A model generated the notes under the pieces. That model did no database searches and had not been told where the DNA came from. It saw only the letters and a program-made list of their open reading frames with translations. Below are positions 9,100-17,181 of a stretch of DNA of 33,892 bases, piece by piece. Position 1 is the first letter of the stretch, and every line of letters begins with the position of its first letter. The stretch comes from an uncultured Clostridia bacterium. Lineage in GTDB: Bacteria > Bacillota > Clostridia > TANB77 > CAG-508. Made by a program: the position numbers and the translations under genes. The stretch lies in NCBI GenBank assembly GCA_947626885.1, contig CANQTX010000021.1, positions 1-33,892 on the forward strand, read 5' to 3'.

Positions 9100-10161
9100 C
9101 TATAATATTTTTACAAATTCATTAAAGATATAAGCTGTATCTTCAGGGCCAGGACATGCTTCTGGATGAAATTGTACAGTAAAAACTTTCTTGTTTTTAT
9201 AACGTATTCCTTCTACTGTTCCATCATTTAAATTGACATGTGATACTTCTGCTATTGTATTAGAAATACTTTCTTCTTTTACATAATATCCATGATTTTG
9301 AGATGTAATATAAATTCTATCATTGATTAAATCCTTAACAGGATGATTAGGACCTCTATGTCCATATTTTAATTTTGCAGTTTTAGCACCATTAGCAAGA
9401 GCCATTAATTGGTGGCCTAAACAAATTCCTAAAATCGGAATTTCTGTTGCATATAGTTTTTTCACTTGTTCTATTTGAAATACACATTCTTCTGGATTTC
9501 CTGGTCCATTTGATAACATAATACCATCTGGTTTTGAGGCAATGATTTTTTCTGCCAATGTATTTGCTGGATACACTGTTACGCCTACATCTCTTTTTAA
9601 TAAAGAATTGACAATATTATGTTTAAATCCATAATCTAACAAAGCCACTTGTTTTTTCTTATTTTTTCCATAAGACTTTATCTCCTTTGATGTTACTTCG
9701 TTAACCACATTTGTTACTTGATATGCTTTCATTTGTTGAAAAATAACATCCATGTTATCTATATGAGAAGTTAAATATCCCTTCATTGTTCCTGCATCTC
9801 TTAATATTTTTGTTAGTTTCCTTGTGTTGATATTTGTAAGTCCTGGAATTTTAAAGTCTCTTAAAAATTTGTCCACGTTAAATTTTGTTCTGAAATTACT
9901 CTCAAATTCAGCCATTTTGTGAATAAAAATTGCTTTTGCCCATATTCTATCAGATTCATAATCTTCTGGAATGACACCATAATTTCCAATTAAAGGATAT
10001 GTCATAACAATACCTTGCCCTGCATAAGATGGATCTGTAAATGTTTCTATATATCCTGCCATTCCTGTATTAAAAACTACTTCACAGACTGTATCGATAT
10101 TATGTCCAATTCTTTCTCCTTCAAAAATTTCGCCATTCTCTAATACTAAATATCCTACCAT
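9100..10161 (-). CDS. carA: Carbamoyl phosphate synthase small subunit (glutaminase)
   Basis: This subunit hydrolyses glutamine and channels ammonia to CarB. It has 353 residues, normal for the family. The N-terminal CPSase domain opens with GYLVLENGEIFEGERIG. The C-terminal class I amidotransferase domain contains the nucleophile elbow GICLGHQLMALANG (catalytic Cys) and the His/Glu pair in QFHPEACPGPED near the end. GAAAGGA precedes the ATG. It is the first gene of carAB and follows a leader of more than 280 nt with a terminator-like hairpin, so attenuation control is possible. Confidence 0.98.
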   Translation of the reverse strand: MVGYLVLENGEIFEGERIGHNIDTVCEVVFNTGMAGYIETFTDPSYAGQGIVMTYPLIGNYGVIPEDYESDRIWAKAIFIHKMAEFESNFRTKFNVDKFLRDFKIPGLTNINTRKLTKILRDAGTMKGYLTSHIDNMDVIFQQMKAYQVTNVVNEVTSKEIKSYGKNKKKQVALLDYGFKHNIVNSLLKRDVGVTVYPANTLAEKIIASKPDGIMLSNGPGNPEECVFQIEQVKKLYATEIPILGICLGHQLMALANGAKTAKLKYGHRGPNHPVKDLINDRIYITSQNHGYYVKEESISNTIAEVSHVNLNDGTVEGIRYKNKKVFTVQFHPEACPGPEDTAYIFNEFVKIL

Positions 10162-10229
10162 TTTGCATCCTTTCTTTAAAAATATTTCACTTTCGATTGA
10201 CTTTTTATAGCTGGTCTTTTTGATGATTG

Positions 10230-10273
10230 TTTTTTAAAAACAAAAAACACCAAATTCAATATTTAGTGTTTTT
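10230..10273 (-). terminator. Terminator or attenuator hairpin upstream of carA
   Basis: Arms 10243-10255 and 10261-10273 pair in minus-strand RNA, including one G-U pair that would be a mismatch on the other strand, so the direction is minus. Runs of T follow. It lies about 70 nt before the carA start. It may end the phosphatase transcript, or act as an attenuator in the carAB leader, because a promoter lies upstream at 10457-10485. Confidence 0.65.
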
Positions 10274-10299
10274 AAAAATAATTTGACTCCTATTTGAAA

Positions 10300-10415
10300 A
10301 TGTAAATAAAGTTTTTGATAAAGTATAAAGAAAAATGTTATAGCTTCTATTCACTCTGATACTATTTTGATAATTTTTTATAAACATCCTTAAAATTCCT
10401 TTCCTTTATTTACAT
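10300..10415 (-). promoter_or_regulatory. Long-range inverted repeat in the carAB leader
   Basis: ATGTAAATAAAG (10300-10311) and its exact reverse complement (10404-10415) are 92 nt apart in the 327-bp gene-free stretch 10162-10488. In the minus-strand leader they could pair upstream of the hairpin at 10230-10273. No clear PyrR-binding consensus was found. Apart from this repeat, the hairpin and the promoter, the stretch shows nothing coding. Confidence 0.4.
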
Positions 10416-10456
10416 CATTATAAATTTTAATATATTTCTACAAAAAAATCAAGCAT

Positions 10457-10485
10457 TTTATAATAAAAATTTTTTTATTTCACAA
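10457..10485 (-). promoter_or_regulatory. Candidate carAB promoter
   Basis: On the minus strand TTGTGA (10480-10485) and TATAAA (10457-10462) have a 17-nt spacer, immediately after the stop codon of the phosphatase gene. This would give a leader of about 290 nt to carA. Confidence 0.5.
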
Positions 10486-10488
10486 TTG

Positions 10489-11007
10489 TTAAGTTTTCCG
10501 CTTATGAATATCTATATCTTCCGGTAATGTTCCTTCGCAATAAGCATTAACAGCAATAGCAACAGCACGATGAATAACCAATAATACGTTTTTGTCTGTA
10601 TAATTTTTTCTAATTTCTTCCATAAAATCAAAAATTCTACTATAAAAATCTTGTACGCTTTCAGCTTGTAAATATTGTTTCGGTTTATTATATCGCCATA
10701 AATCTTCAATTTCTTCGTTTGAAATATCTTGTTTGGTAATTCCTTCAAATTTTCCAAAATTTCTTTCTATAATTCTTTTATCATATCGTATTGGTACTTT
10801 TGCATCTTCATTAATAATGTCAGCTGTTTGCTTAGCACGAGTAAGCGGTGATGAAAAAATAATATGAATATTCTCATGATGCAATATTTCTTTTGCCTGT
10901 TTTGCTTGTTTTATGCCTTCTTCATTTAATGGAATATCCGTTTGTCCTTGTATTCTTTTTTGAAAATTCCAATCGGTTTTACCATGTCTTATGATAAATA
11001 GTTGCAT
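10489..11007 (-). CDS. Histidine phosphatase superfamily protein (phosphoglycerate-mutase-like), 3' end probably frameshifted
   Basis: The product opens with the RHG motif (LFIIRHGKTDWNFQKRIQGQ) carrying the phospho-accepting histidine. The LNEEGIKQAKQA and FSSPLTRAKQTADII segments follow, then the second histidine in VLLVIHRAVAIAVNAYCEG. The substrate is not predictable: small phosphoesters or a mutase role are both possible. The reading frame stops after DIDIHKRKT at 172 residues, short for the family. The +1 frame just past DID reads on as IFISGKLNNCEIKK, which looks like the usual C-terminal NCE(I/V) segment. One extra base between about 10500 and 10516 would explain this. Weak AAGAAAG-type ribosome site. 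Confidence 0.8.
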   Translation of the reverse strand: MQLFIIRHGKTDWNFQKRIQGQTDIPLNEEGIKQAKQAKEILHHENIHIIFSSPLTRAKQTADIINEDAKVPIRYDKRIIERNFGKFEGITKQDISNEEIEDLWRYNKPKQYLQAESVQDFYSRIFDFMEEIRKNYTDKNVLLVIHRAVAIAVNAYCEGTLPEDIDIHKRKT

Positions 11008-11034
11008 ATTTTTTCTTCTTTCTTTAAACTTTAA

Positions 11035-11060
11035 AAGAGCTATGAAATTTCATAACTCTT
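11035..11060 (-). terminator. Likely terminator of rpsB-tsf
   Basis: Arms AAGAGCTATGA (from 11035) and TCATAACTCTT (to 11060) pair fully in minus-strand RNA if one G-U is allowed, followed by CTTTTAAAGTTT. It lies 9 bp beyond the tsf stop. The T-tail is imperfect, hence moderate confidence. Confidence 0.55.
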
Positions 11061-11068
11061 ACTAGTTT

Positions 11069-11944
11069 TTATTGTAATTGTTTCATAACTTCTTCGGCAA
11101 AGTTTTCTTCTTTTTTTTCAATACCTTCACCTTTTTCAAATCTAACAAATTTTGTAATTTCAGCACCTTTGCTTTGTATTAAATTTCCTACTTTTATATT
11201 AGGATCTTTCACAAATTCTTGATCTAGCAAACAAATTTCAGAATAAAATTTTCCAATTCTTCCTTGTACCATTTTTTCAGCTATTTCTGCTGGTTTACCT
11301 TCATTCATAGCTTGTACTTTTAAAATTTCCATTTCCTTTTCTACTGTTTCTGATGGAACAGCTTCTCTATTTAAATATTCTGGCCTAGCAGCAGCAATTT
11401 GCATACAAACATCTTTTGCCAATTCACTATCTCCTTTTGCAAAATCCACTAATACAGCAATTTTACCTGCTCCGTGAATATAACTCTCTACTAATCCTTC
11501 TGATGCAAATCTTGCAAACCTTCTAATAGTCATATTTTCTCCAATAGTAGCAATTTTATCGGTAAGCACTTCTTTTACAGTTTTTCCACTTTCTTTATAT
11601 GATAATGTTAGTAAATTTTCTACATCAGTTGGATTTTGTATAGCTACAATTTTTGCTACATCATTTACAAATTCTACAAATTCATCATTCTTAGCAACAA
11701 AGTCCGTTTCAGCATTAACCTCTACAATTGCTCCTACTTTTTTATCAGAAGATACATAAGCTGCTACTAATCCTTCAGCTGCCACTCTTCCGGACTTTTT
11801 AGCTGCTTTTGATATTCCCCTTTCTCTTAATAATTCCATTGCTTTTTCCATGTCACCATCTGTTTCTGTTAATACTTTTTTACAATCCATCATGCCAGCA
11901 CCTGTTTTTTCTCTTAATTGTTTCACCAATTCTGCAGTTACCAT
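11069..11944 (-). CDS. tsf: Translation elongation factor Ts
   Basis: EF-Ts exchanges GDP for GTP on EF-Tu in the cytoplasm. The 291-residue protein has the conserved N-terminal UBA-like segment (LVKQLREKTGAGMMDCKKVL), then the signature TDFVAKNDEF and the dimerisation/core repeats. The ribosome site TAGGAGGT stands 7-8 nt before the ATG. It follows rpsB, the near-universal order. A 148-bp gap to rpsB holds an 8-bp inverted repeat. Confidence 0.98.
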   Translation of the reverse strand: MVTAELVKQLREKTGAGMMDCKKVLTETDGDMEKAMELLRERGISKAAKKSGRVAAEGLVAAYVSSDKKVGAIVEVNAETDFVAKNDEFVEFVNDVAKIVAIQNPTDVENLLTLSYKESGKTVKEVLTDKIATIGENMTIRRFARFASEGLVESYIHGAGKIAVLVDFAKGDSELAKDVCMQIAAARPEYLNREAVPSETVEKEMEILKVQAMNEGKPAEIAEKMVQGRIGKFYSEICLLDQEFVKDPNIKVGNLIQSKGAEITKFVRFEKGEGIEKKEENFAEEVMKQLQ

Positions 11945-11968
11945 CTCTTACCTCCTAATATTTAAAAT

Positions 11969-12047
11969 AATCGTCGGCAATACCTTATAACCTTAACGGT
12001 TTGACATCATTTTTTTACTTTAAAAATGACTTTTTATGTCGACGATT
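11969..12047 (-). repeat. Inverted repeat in the rpsB-tsf gap
   Basis: AATCGTCG (11969-11976) and CGACGATT (12040-12047) can pair across 63 nt in the rpsB-tsf mRNA. It could be a processing or attenuation structure; there is no T-tail typical of a terminator. Confidence 0.35.
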
Positions 12048-12092
12048 GTATTTTTTATCATAATTTATTTTCTTACACTTTATATAAGTTTT

Positions 12093-12980
12093 TTATGATT
12101 CAATATTTTCTGTATCGTTTGCCTTTTCTTCTTTTTTTACTTCTTCTTTTTTCTCTTCAATCGCTTTTTCTGGTACCTCTTTTTCTACATCTACTGCCTC
12201 TTCTTGTTTCTCTGCTACCACTTCTTCTATATCTGTTGCCGCATCTTTAGATGAAGTTTCTTCTGTTTCTACTGTTTCTGATGGTACTTCAGCATCTTCT
12301 CCTTGTCTTCCTTCAATTACAGCATTCGCTATAACATCTGCTATTAATTTAACAGCTCTGATAGCATCATCATTACCAGGAATTGGATAATCTACATCTT
12401 CCGGATTACAGTTTGTATCTATTAAACCTACTACTGGTATTCCTAATTTTTTTGCCTCTAAAATGGCAATTCTTTCTTTTTTAGGATCAACTACAAACAT
12501 AACACCTGGCATTTCTTTCATTTCTTTTATACCACCAAGATTTTTTTCTAGTTTTTCCATTTCTTTTTTTAAACCAATAACTTCTTTTTTAGGTAGTACA
12601 TCAAATGTACCATCTTCTTGCATAATTTCTAAATCTTTTAGTCTTTGTATTCTTCCCTGAATAGTATGAAAATTGGTTAACATACCACCTAACCATCTTT
12701 GGTCTATATAAAACATGTTACATTTTTGTGCAGCTTCTTTAATACATTCTTGTGCTTGTTTTTTTGTTCCAACAAAAAGTACTGTTTTTCCTTCCTCTGC
12801 TTGTTCTTTGATAAATTTGTAAGCCTCATCTAATTTTTTTGATGTTTTTTGTAAATCGATAATATGGATACCATTTCTAGCTTGAAAAATATATTCCGCC
12901 ATTTTAGGATCCCATCTTCTTGTTTGATGTCCAAAATGAACACCTGCTTCAAGTAATTGTTTCATTGCAACTACTGCCAT
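12093..12980 (-). CDS. rpsB: 30S ribosomal protein S2 with long charged tail
   Basis: S2 is a structural component of the small ribosomal subunit. Family marks include [21 protein letters not shown] at the N-terminus, [21 protein letters not shown], and [14 protein letters not shown]. The usual protein ends at about residue 225. Here a low-complexity tail of about 70 residues follows, rich in Glu, Lys and Val and without predicted fold. Such tails occur in some Firmicutes S2 proteins. AAGGAGG precedes the ATG. It is first in the operon with tsf, behind a strong promoter and a leader with a possible hairpin. Confidence 0.97.
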   Translation of the reverse strand: MAVVAMKQLLEAGVHFGHQTRRWDPKMAEYIFQARNGIHIIDLQKTSKKLDEAYKFIKEQAEEGKTVLFVGTKKQAQECIKEAAQKCNMFYIDQRWLGGMLTNFHTIQGRIQRLKDLEIMQEDGTFDVLPKKEVIGLKKEMEKLEKNLGGIKEMKEMPGVMFVVDPKKERIAILEAKKLGIPVVGLIDTNCNPEDVDYPIPGNDDAIRAVKLIADVIANAVIEGRQGEDAEVPSETVETEETSSKDAATDIEEVVAEKQEEAVDVEKEVPEKAIEEKKEEVKKEEKANDTENIES

Positions 12981-13011
12981 GTTTATTTCCTCCTTATTTG
13001 TTTTTTACCTC

Positions 13012-13077
13012 CGTAAATTCTCCAGCATTTAAAAACACCATGCATATTATTGGCACAATTTTAAACTAAAATTTACG
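13012..13077 (-). promoter_or_regulatory. Possible rpsB 5'-leader hairpin
   Basis: CGTAAATT (13012-13019) and AATTTACG (13070-13077) can pair in the leader between the promoter and rpsB. Ribosomal protein operons are often autoregulated through such leaders; that this one is so is only inferred. Confidence 0.4.
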
Positions 13078-13099
13078 TGCGTATTTTTACGACTGTATG

Positions 13100-13128
13100 A
13101 TTATAACAAATTTTTCTTATAATTTCAA
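13100..13128 (-). promoter_or_regulatory. sigma-A promoter of rpsB-tsf
   Basis: TTGAAA (13123-13128) and TATAAT (13100-13105) on the minus strand with 17 nt between. It gives a leader of about 110 nt before rpsB. Confidence 0.85.
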
Positions 13129-13185
13129 TAGTTTTATGTATATTTTTTATTTTTATTTTACCACATTTAAACTAAGCAATGCATC

Positions 13186-14661
13186 CTATTCATGTTCTTC
13201 ATGCTCTTTACGTTTCTTGTTATTTGTATCTTGGGTGAGTTTTTTATCATCATTTGCCTCTTTCTTTCCTTGTATATGATTAAAGGTATTGTCTCTGATT
13301 TCATATTTCTTTAATGTATTTTTGATAGTAGGAAATGTGCCTGCACCTTTTGAATGTATTTGAGAATAAAAAGCATTTCTATCTTGAGAAAGTTGCGGTA
13401 TCTTGATGACATTTTTCAAAATATTTTTTATTTTTTCTAACACATTCGGTAAATTTGCAATAATTATTGCATTTTCTTTTCTACCAATCGTGGGAGAAAG
13501 TAAAAATTCTTCTAAAACTTTTTCGCGCATCATTTTTAAAATGGGATCATTATTCCATTTCTTACCACCATCATATTCACTTTTTATCATATACTCATCA
13601 AATTCATAACTAGGTATAGGAGGATGCATAGCTTGTTCTTCAACTATTCTATGATCAAGTTTTTGTAGAGATTCTTTTACACTCTCTAAAACATCTTCTA
13701 TTTGAGAAGAATCTATTTTTCCCCATTCTTTATATTGATATAATGTCATGTTCATAATATTTTCTATTTTTTCTCTACTATATCGAAAAGATTCCATTAA
13801 AAATCCTGTTTTTTGACTATTCGGCATCTCTTCTAATTGTTGCTTTAATTCATCAATAGCAATTTGATAAATTTGTTTTACAGTATCTCTTCTTAAATTT
13901 TTTGCATCTACCAAATTGATATTTTTATCATTATGGTAATCTAAATTATATAGTATATCTAAATTGGTTTCTAATGCTTCAAAACTATCTAGAGATTTAT
14001 AAATATTAGGTACATTACTTGTGATATATGTTAATAAATCTATTCTACTTCTTGAAGCGCTTTTTAAAAATCTTCTTTCTGGTTTTCTATACATGGCTGC
14101 CAAAATATCTACTATAAAAATAATGGTACTATAACCAACTGTTTCTAATGTTGTGTTTTTCTGTTGCTCGGGATCTTCTTGTGCTAAAGAACATATACAG
14201 GCTGTTTTTTCTACACAAATTTCAGTTAGTGCATTTCCAACAATTTCATTACATTGATTCGTATACCACAATCCGAAATTATTTTCTCTATCTTCTATAG
14301 CATGATAAACTTCATGAGATAATACTTCAAATATTCTCTCACATACTTTCTGCCAATTTTCCTCTTTTTGATGCATCAAGTTGACAAAATAATCTCTTTT
14401 TAATTGAATTTTTTTGTATTCTGCTGTATATAGCCCTATCCAAGATATATCTTCCTTTACATAATCAATGGAATTAACATTTCTATCGAAATTTTTCAAA
14501 TCTTCTTTCAATTCCTCTTTAGACAACTCCAATTCATATGCTCTTCTTAAAAAAATCTCAGGCAAAATTGACTTAAAAAAAGGGTCTATTCCCCTTTTTT
14601 TCTTTAAAACCTTTTTTATCATTTTTTCATATTCTGCATTTCTCACATTTTTAAATTCCAC
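13186..14661 (-). CDS. Putative zinc metalloprotein with HExxH motif, 491 aa
   Basis: I do not recognise the family. The product carries LSHEVYHAIE (HExxH at residues 116-120), a classic zinc-peptidase motif. About 27 residues later the helix NALTEICVEKTA has glutamates (147, 151) that could supply the third ligand as in gluzincins. No signal peptide or membrane span is visible. The rest is helical and the last 40 residues are charged and disordered (KKEANDDKKLTQD). The start is GTG at 14661: AGGAG lies 8 nt upstream and no nearer ATG fits. It is third in a tight cassette after an ADP-ribosyltransferase-like protein and a 67-aa protein. Metal binding is a good inference; proteolysis is unproven. 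Confidence 0.7.
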   Translation of the reverse strand: MEFKNVRNAEYEKMIKKVLKKKRGIDPFFKSILPEIFLRRAYELELSKEELKEDLKNFDRNVNSIDYVKEDISWIGLYTAEYKKIQLKRDYFVNLMHQKEENWQKVCERIFEVLSHEVYHAIEDRENNFGLWYTNQCNEIVGNALTEICVEKTACICSLAQEDPEQQKNTTLETVGYSTIIFIVDILAAMYRKPERRFLKSASRSRIDLLTYITSNVPNIYKSLDSFEALETNLDILYNLDYHNDKNINLVDAKNLRRDTVKQIYQIAIDELKQQLEEMPNSQKTGFLMESFRYSREKIENIMNMTLYQYKEWGKIDSSQIEDVLESVKESLQKLDHRIVEEQAMHPPIPSYEFDEYMIKSEYDGGKKWNNDPILKMMREKVLEEFLLSPTIGRKENAIIIANLPNVLEKIKNILKNVIKIPQLSQDRNAFYSQIHSKGAGTFPTIKNTLKKYEIRDNTFNHIQGKKEANDDKKLTQDTNNKKRKEHEEHE

Positions 14662-14685
14662 TATAGCTTCTCCTAAGTTTTTCTT

Positions 14686-14889
14686 TTATTTGATAATATC
14701 TAAACTCTTAGGATATTTTAAGATACTAGATAATATTACATTTTTTTCTTTATCATATGGTAAAAAGTTTCCTTTTTCATCCTTTTGAAATACCTTTTTT
14801 TCTTTTGTTATGTAGTATTCTGTACCTTCTAACATCAATTTTGATAAACATACATACTGATTACCCTGCATATCAAAAAAATACTCCAT
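14686..14889 (-). CDS. Small hypothetical protein, 67 aa
   Basis: Unrecognised. It opens MEYFFDMQGNQYVCLSKLML and looks like a small beta-rich fold with many Lys/Glu, lacking a signal peptide or membrane segment. It begins 5 nt after the stop of the ADP-ribosyltransferase-like gene, whose last codons contain its GAAAGGAAG ribosome site. It ends 24 nt before the HExxH gene. The tight spacing suggests a partner or regulator of one of its neighbours, possibly an immunity-type role; that is speculation from position only. Confidence 0.65.
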   Translation of the reverse strand: MEYFFDMQGNQYVCLSKLMLEGTEYYITKEKKVFQKDEKGNFLPYDKEKNVILSSILKYPKSLDIIK

Positions 14890-14894
14890 ATTTT

Positions 14895-16973
14895 TTATGC
14901 TTCCTTTCTCAATGTATCTGTTTCTTCTAAAATATTTGAACTATTGATATAATCAACAATTCTAGCAATTTCATTGGCCATAGTATCTTGATATGCTGGC
15001 TCATTTTGTTCCGTATCTCTTTCTTGAATATCATATCCGTATTTATTTAAAAATCGATAAGTCTCAATTTCTATTAATTCACGCTTATTCATTCTTTTCT
15101 TTTCATAAGGTAAGTTTCTTCCTTCCTTTTGCTCAACAATCATATCCACTTTACTATCTAATATAACAAAATTCCTTTTTAATTCCTCTTGTAAAGTTTC
15201 TAACTCTGCTATATCCTCTTCTACTAAAGCATCATCATTATTCTCATTAATAAACATTTTAATTTGTGCTATCCATTCATGAATACTATAATTATGCACC
15301 AAACTTAATCTTCTAGCTAATGTTCTTCTAATAGATTTTTGACGAATTTCAATTTGTTCTATCATACACTCATCCAATTTGTTTCGCCCTGTAAATATGC
15401 CAAAAAATTTACTGAAAGCGCCTTTTTCATCTATCATTTCTAAATCATCTTTTAATTTTTTTAATTCTGCCTCTCCTTGTATATAACGAATTCTCTCTGC
15501 TATACCGCGTTTTAACTCATTTTCTTCTATAATGGCCATTTCATCAAATCTGGTAATATGACTATTTTTAGTAGCAATTTTAGGATTATTTAAATAATTG
15601 ATTAAAGTACTAATTTGAAGATTTACTTTCGCTATATCATTTAATTTTTCTTCTACAAGTGTCTTATCTTCTTGCTCGCATAATGTTTCCACTTTCAAAG
15701 CAATACGCTGTAATAATTCTTGCAACATTTCCGCTATTTTCTTCATTTCAAATCCATTATTAAGCGCACTATAGGTAGCACCCACATTTCCTGCAATTTT
15801 AGCATGATTTTGTTGTTTACTAATTAAATTTTTAATATTTTCTAATAATTTTTCTACTGCTTGCACATTTTCCTTGCATTCTTGTTTTACATTTTCCAAT
15901 AATGCATCCATGGTTTCATTCTTTACCATTTCGTACTTTATCTTTGCTTCTTCTTCATATTTTTTTAATTTTTCTTGTCTTTTCTCTTCTAAAATTTTAG
16001 CTTCTGCCTCATATTTGATTTCAATTTCTCTGCATTCAGCCATCATATAAACAGCAATATTTTTTTTCCAGTTGGTTATGACATCCATATGATTTTTTCG
16101 CACTCTAAATAAAGCAGATGCTATTTCTTTTAATTCATCTAACTGTTTCGTAATTCTTTCTATATCATCTAAATCTGCTTGCCTTTGACTAGGATTTCCT
16201 TCTTCTTCCATTGTTTCAGAATGGATTTCATACTTAGCCAGTAATTGCTCTAGCTTTCGAATATTTTCATAATGAATTCTATTTTCTTTTTCTAAAATAA
16301 TACATTCCTGTAATCTTTTGTCAATGTCATCGGCATGTTCTATAATGTATTGATATAATCCGTTTCTTTCTTCTTCTGATAATTGCTCTAATTCTTGTTT
16401 TTCTAAACTAACATTATAAGTACGTAGTGTTTTCACATGATTTGGCATTTCTATTTCTTTATATTCTTTTATTTCTTTAATACGTGTAAAAGGTGCAATA
16501 ATCATCTCTTGGTTTTCATTCTTTTTGCCTAATATATCATCTACTACAATATAAGGTATATTAGCTTCTCCGCAAATATACATAACAGCTGGACTTTGCC
16601 AAACAGTAGAAAATTCATTTTCGGCTCTTTTATAATCTGCAGTTGTAGATAAAAATTTATCAATATAAGGTTCATTTTTTAGTCTTTCTATTTCTGCCAT
16701 ATTAGTGCCTCTTGCCAATGCCCATCCTTCTCTTTTGCCACGATTATAGTAAACTTTCTGCATTAATTCATATATCGTTTTTATCATAGCTAAATTAGTT
16801 ATTACACTTTCTTTATCATAAGAAAGTGTAATAACTTTACTCTCAATTTCATCACTTAATAAAGCAATATCCGTTTCACAATTACTAACTAATAATTGAT
16901 TCATTGCTTCATAATTATGTTCTTTATATGTTCTTAGTGCTTCTATTTCTTCATTTGTTATACTAAAATCCAT
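14895..16973 (-). CDS. Putative mono-ADP-ribosyltransferase with long coiled-coil region
   Basis: The N-terminal 175 residues (numbered from an upstream Met at 16985) read like an ADPrib_exo_Tox/ART domain. A typical opening (ITNEEIEALRTYKEHNYEAM, 9-28) is followed by the NAD-binding arginine in ALARGT (R92), the STS-like LSTTAD (S113-T115) and a terminal QEMIIAPFT (E160) at the place of the ExE/QxE loop. The position two residues before E160 is Asn, not Glu/Gln. The remaining 500 or so residues are largely charged coiled coil. No signal peptide is seen, so action inside the cell is likely unless it is exported by an unknown route. The ATG at 16973 (Met 5) is preferred because AGGATGG lies 8 nt upstream. 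It is first in a three-gene cassette with its own promoter. The ART call is by motif and moderately firm; the target is unknown. Confidence 0.65.
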   Translation of the reverse strand: MDFSITNEEIEALRTYKEHNYEAMNQLLVSNCETDIALLSDEIESKVITLSYDKESVITNLAMIKTIYELMQKVYYNRGKREGWALARGTNMAEIERLKNEPYIDKFLSTTADYKRAENEFSTVWQSPAVMYICGEANIPYIVVDDILGKKNENQEMIIAPFTRIKEIKEYKEIEMPNHVKTLRTYNVSLEKQELEQLSEEERNGLYQYIIEHADDIDKRLQECIILEKENRIHYENIRKLEQLLAKYEIHSETMEEEGNPSQRQADLDDIERITKQLDELKEIASALFRVRKNHMDVITNWKKNIAVYMMAECREIEIKYEAEAKILEEKRQEKLKKYEEEAKIKYEMVKNETMDALLENVKQECKENVQAVEKLLENIKNLISKQQNHAKIAGNVGATYSALNNGFEMKKIAEMLQELLQRIALKVETLCEQEDKTLVEEKLNDIAKVNLQISTLINYLNNPKIATKNSHITRFDEMAIIEENELKRGIAERIRYIQGEAELKKLKDDLEMIDEKGAFSKFFGIFTGRNKLDECMIEQIEIRQKSIRRTLARRLSLVHNYSIHEWIAQIKMFINENNDDALVEEDIAELETLQEELKRNFVILDSKVDMIVEQKEGRNLPYEKKRMNKRELIEIETYRFLNKYGYDIQERDTEQNEPAYQDTMANEIARIVDYINSSNILEETDTLRKEA

Positions 16974-17006
16974 TATACGTACCATCCTATATTTTATCCA
17001 ATTATT

Positions 17007-17035
17007 ATTTTATCATTTCTATAAAATTTGTGCAA
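17007..17035 (-). promoter_or_regulatory. Promoter of the ART/HExxH cassette
   Basis: TTGCAC (17030-17035) and TAAAAT (17007-17012) on the minus strand, 17-nt spacer, about 35 nt ahead of the chosen start at 16973. It diverges from the promoter at 17088-17116. Confidence 0.6.
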
Positions 17036-17087
17036 CAATTTTATAACAAAATTTCATGAAATCCCAACACAAAAAATAACTGACTTA

Positions 17088-17116
17088 TTGACTTTTTGTT
17101 CATTTTTATATATGAT
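17088..17116 (+). promoter_or_regulatory. Promoter of the PRTase-like gene
   Basis: TTGACT (17088-17093) and TATGAT (17111-17116), 17-nt spacer, followed by a leader of about 60 nt. Confidence 0.7.
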
Positions 17117-17181
17117 AGATAAAATATATATGTATAATATATTTCATATAATTTTATGTTTAAGGATTAAGGGGGAAAATT

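Noticed and set aside
8909..9133. Plus-strand open frame across the carA-carB gap
   Set aside because: It runs through both arms of the inverted repeat and overlaps carB and carA ends antisense; no ribosome site or family match.
10512..10757. 81-codon minus-strand frame overlapping the phosphatase gene
   Set aside because: It is an alternative frame of the same strand inside a gene with clear phosphatase motifs; it has no ribosome site and shows no family pattern.
12026..12250. Leu/Phe-rich plus-strand open frame
   Set aside because: It is the antisense shadow of the Glu/Lys-rich tail of rpsB; the leucine richness is produced by the complementary codons.
13186..14661. HExxH protein as a secreted protease
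   Set aside because: No signal peptide, membrane span or propeptide is visible; only metal binding is supported.
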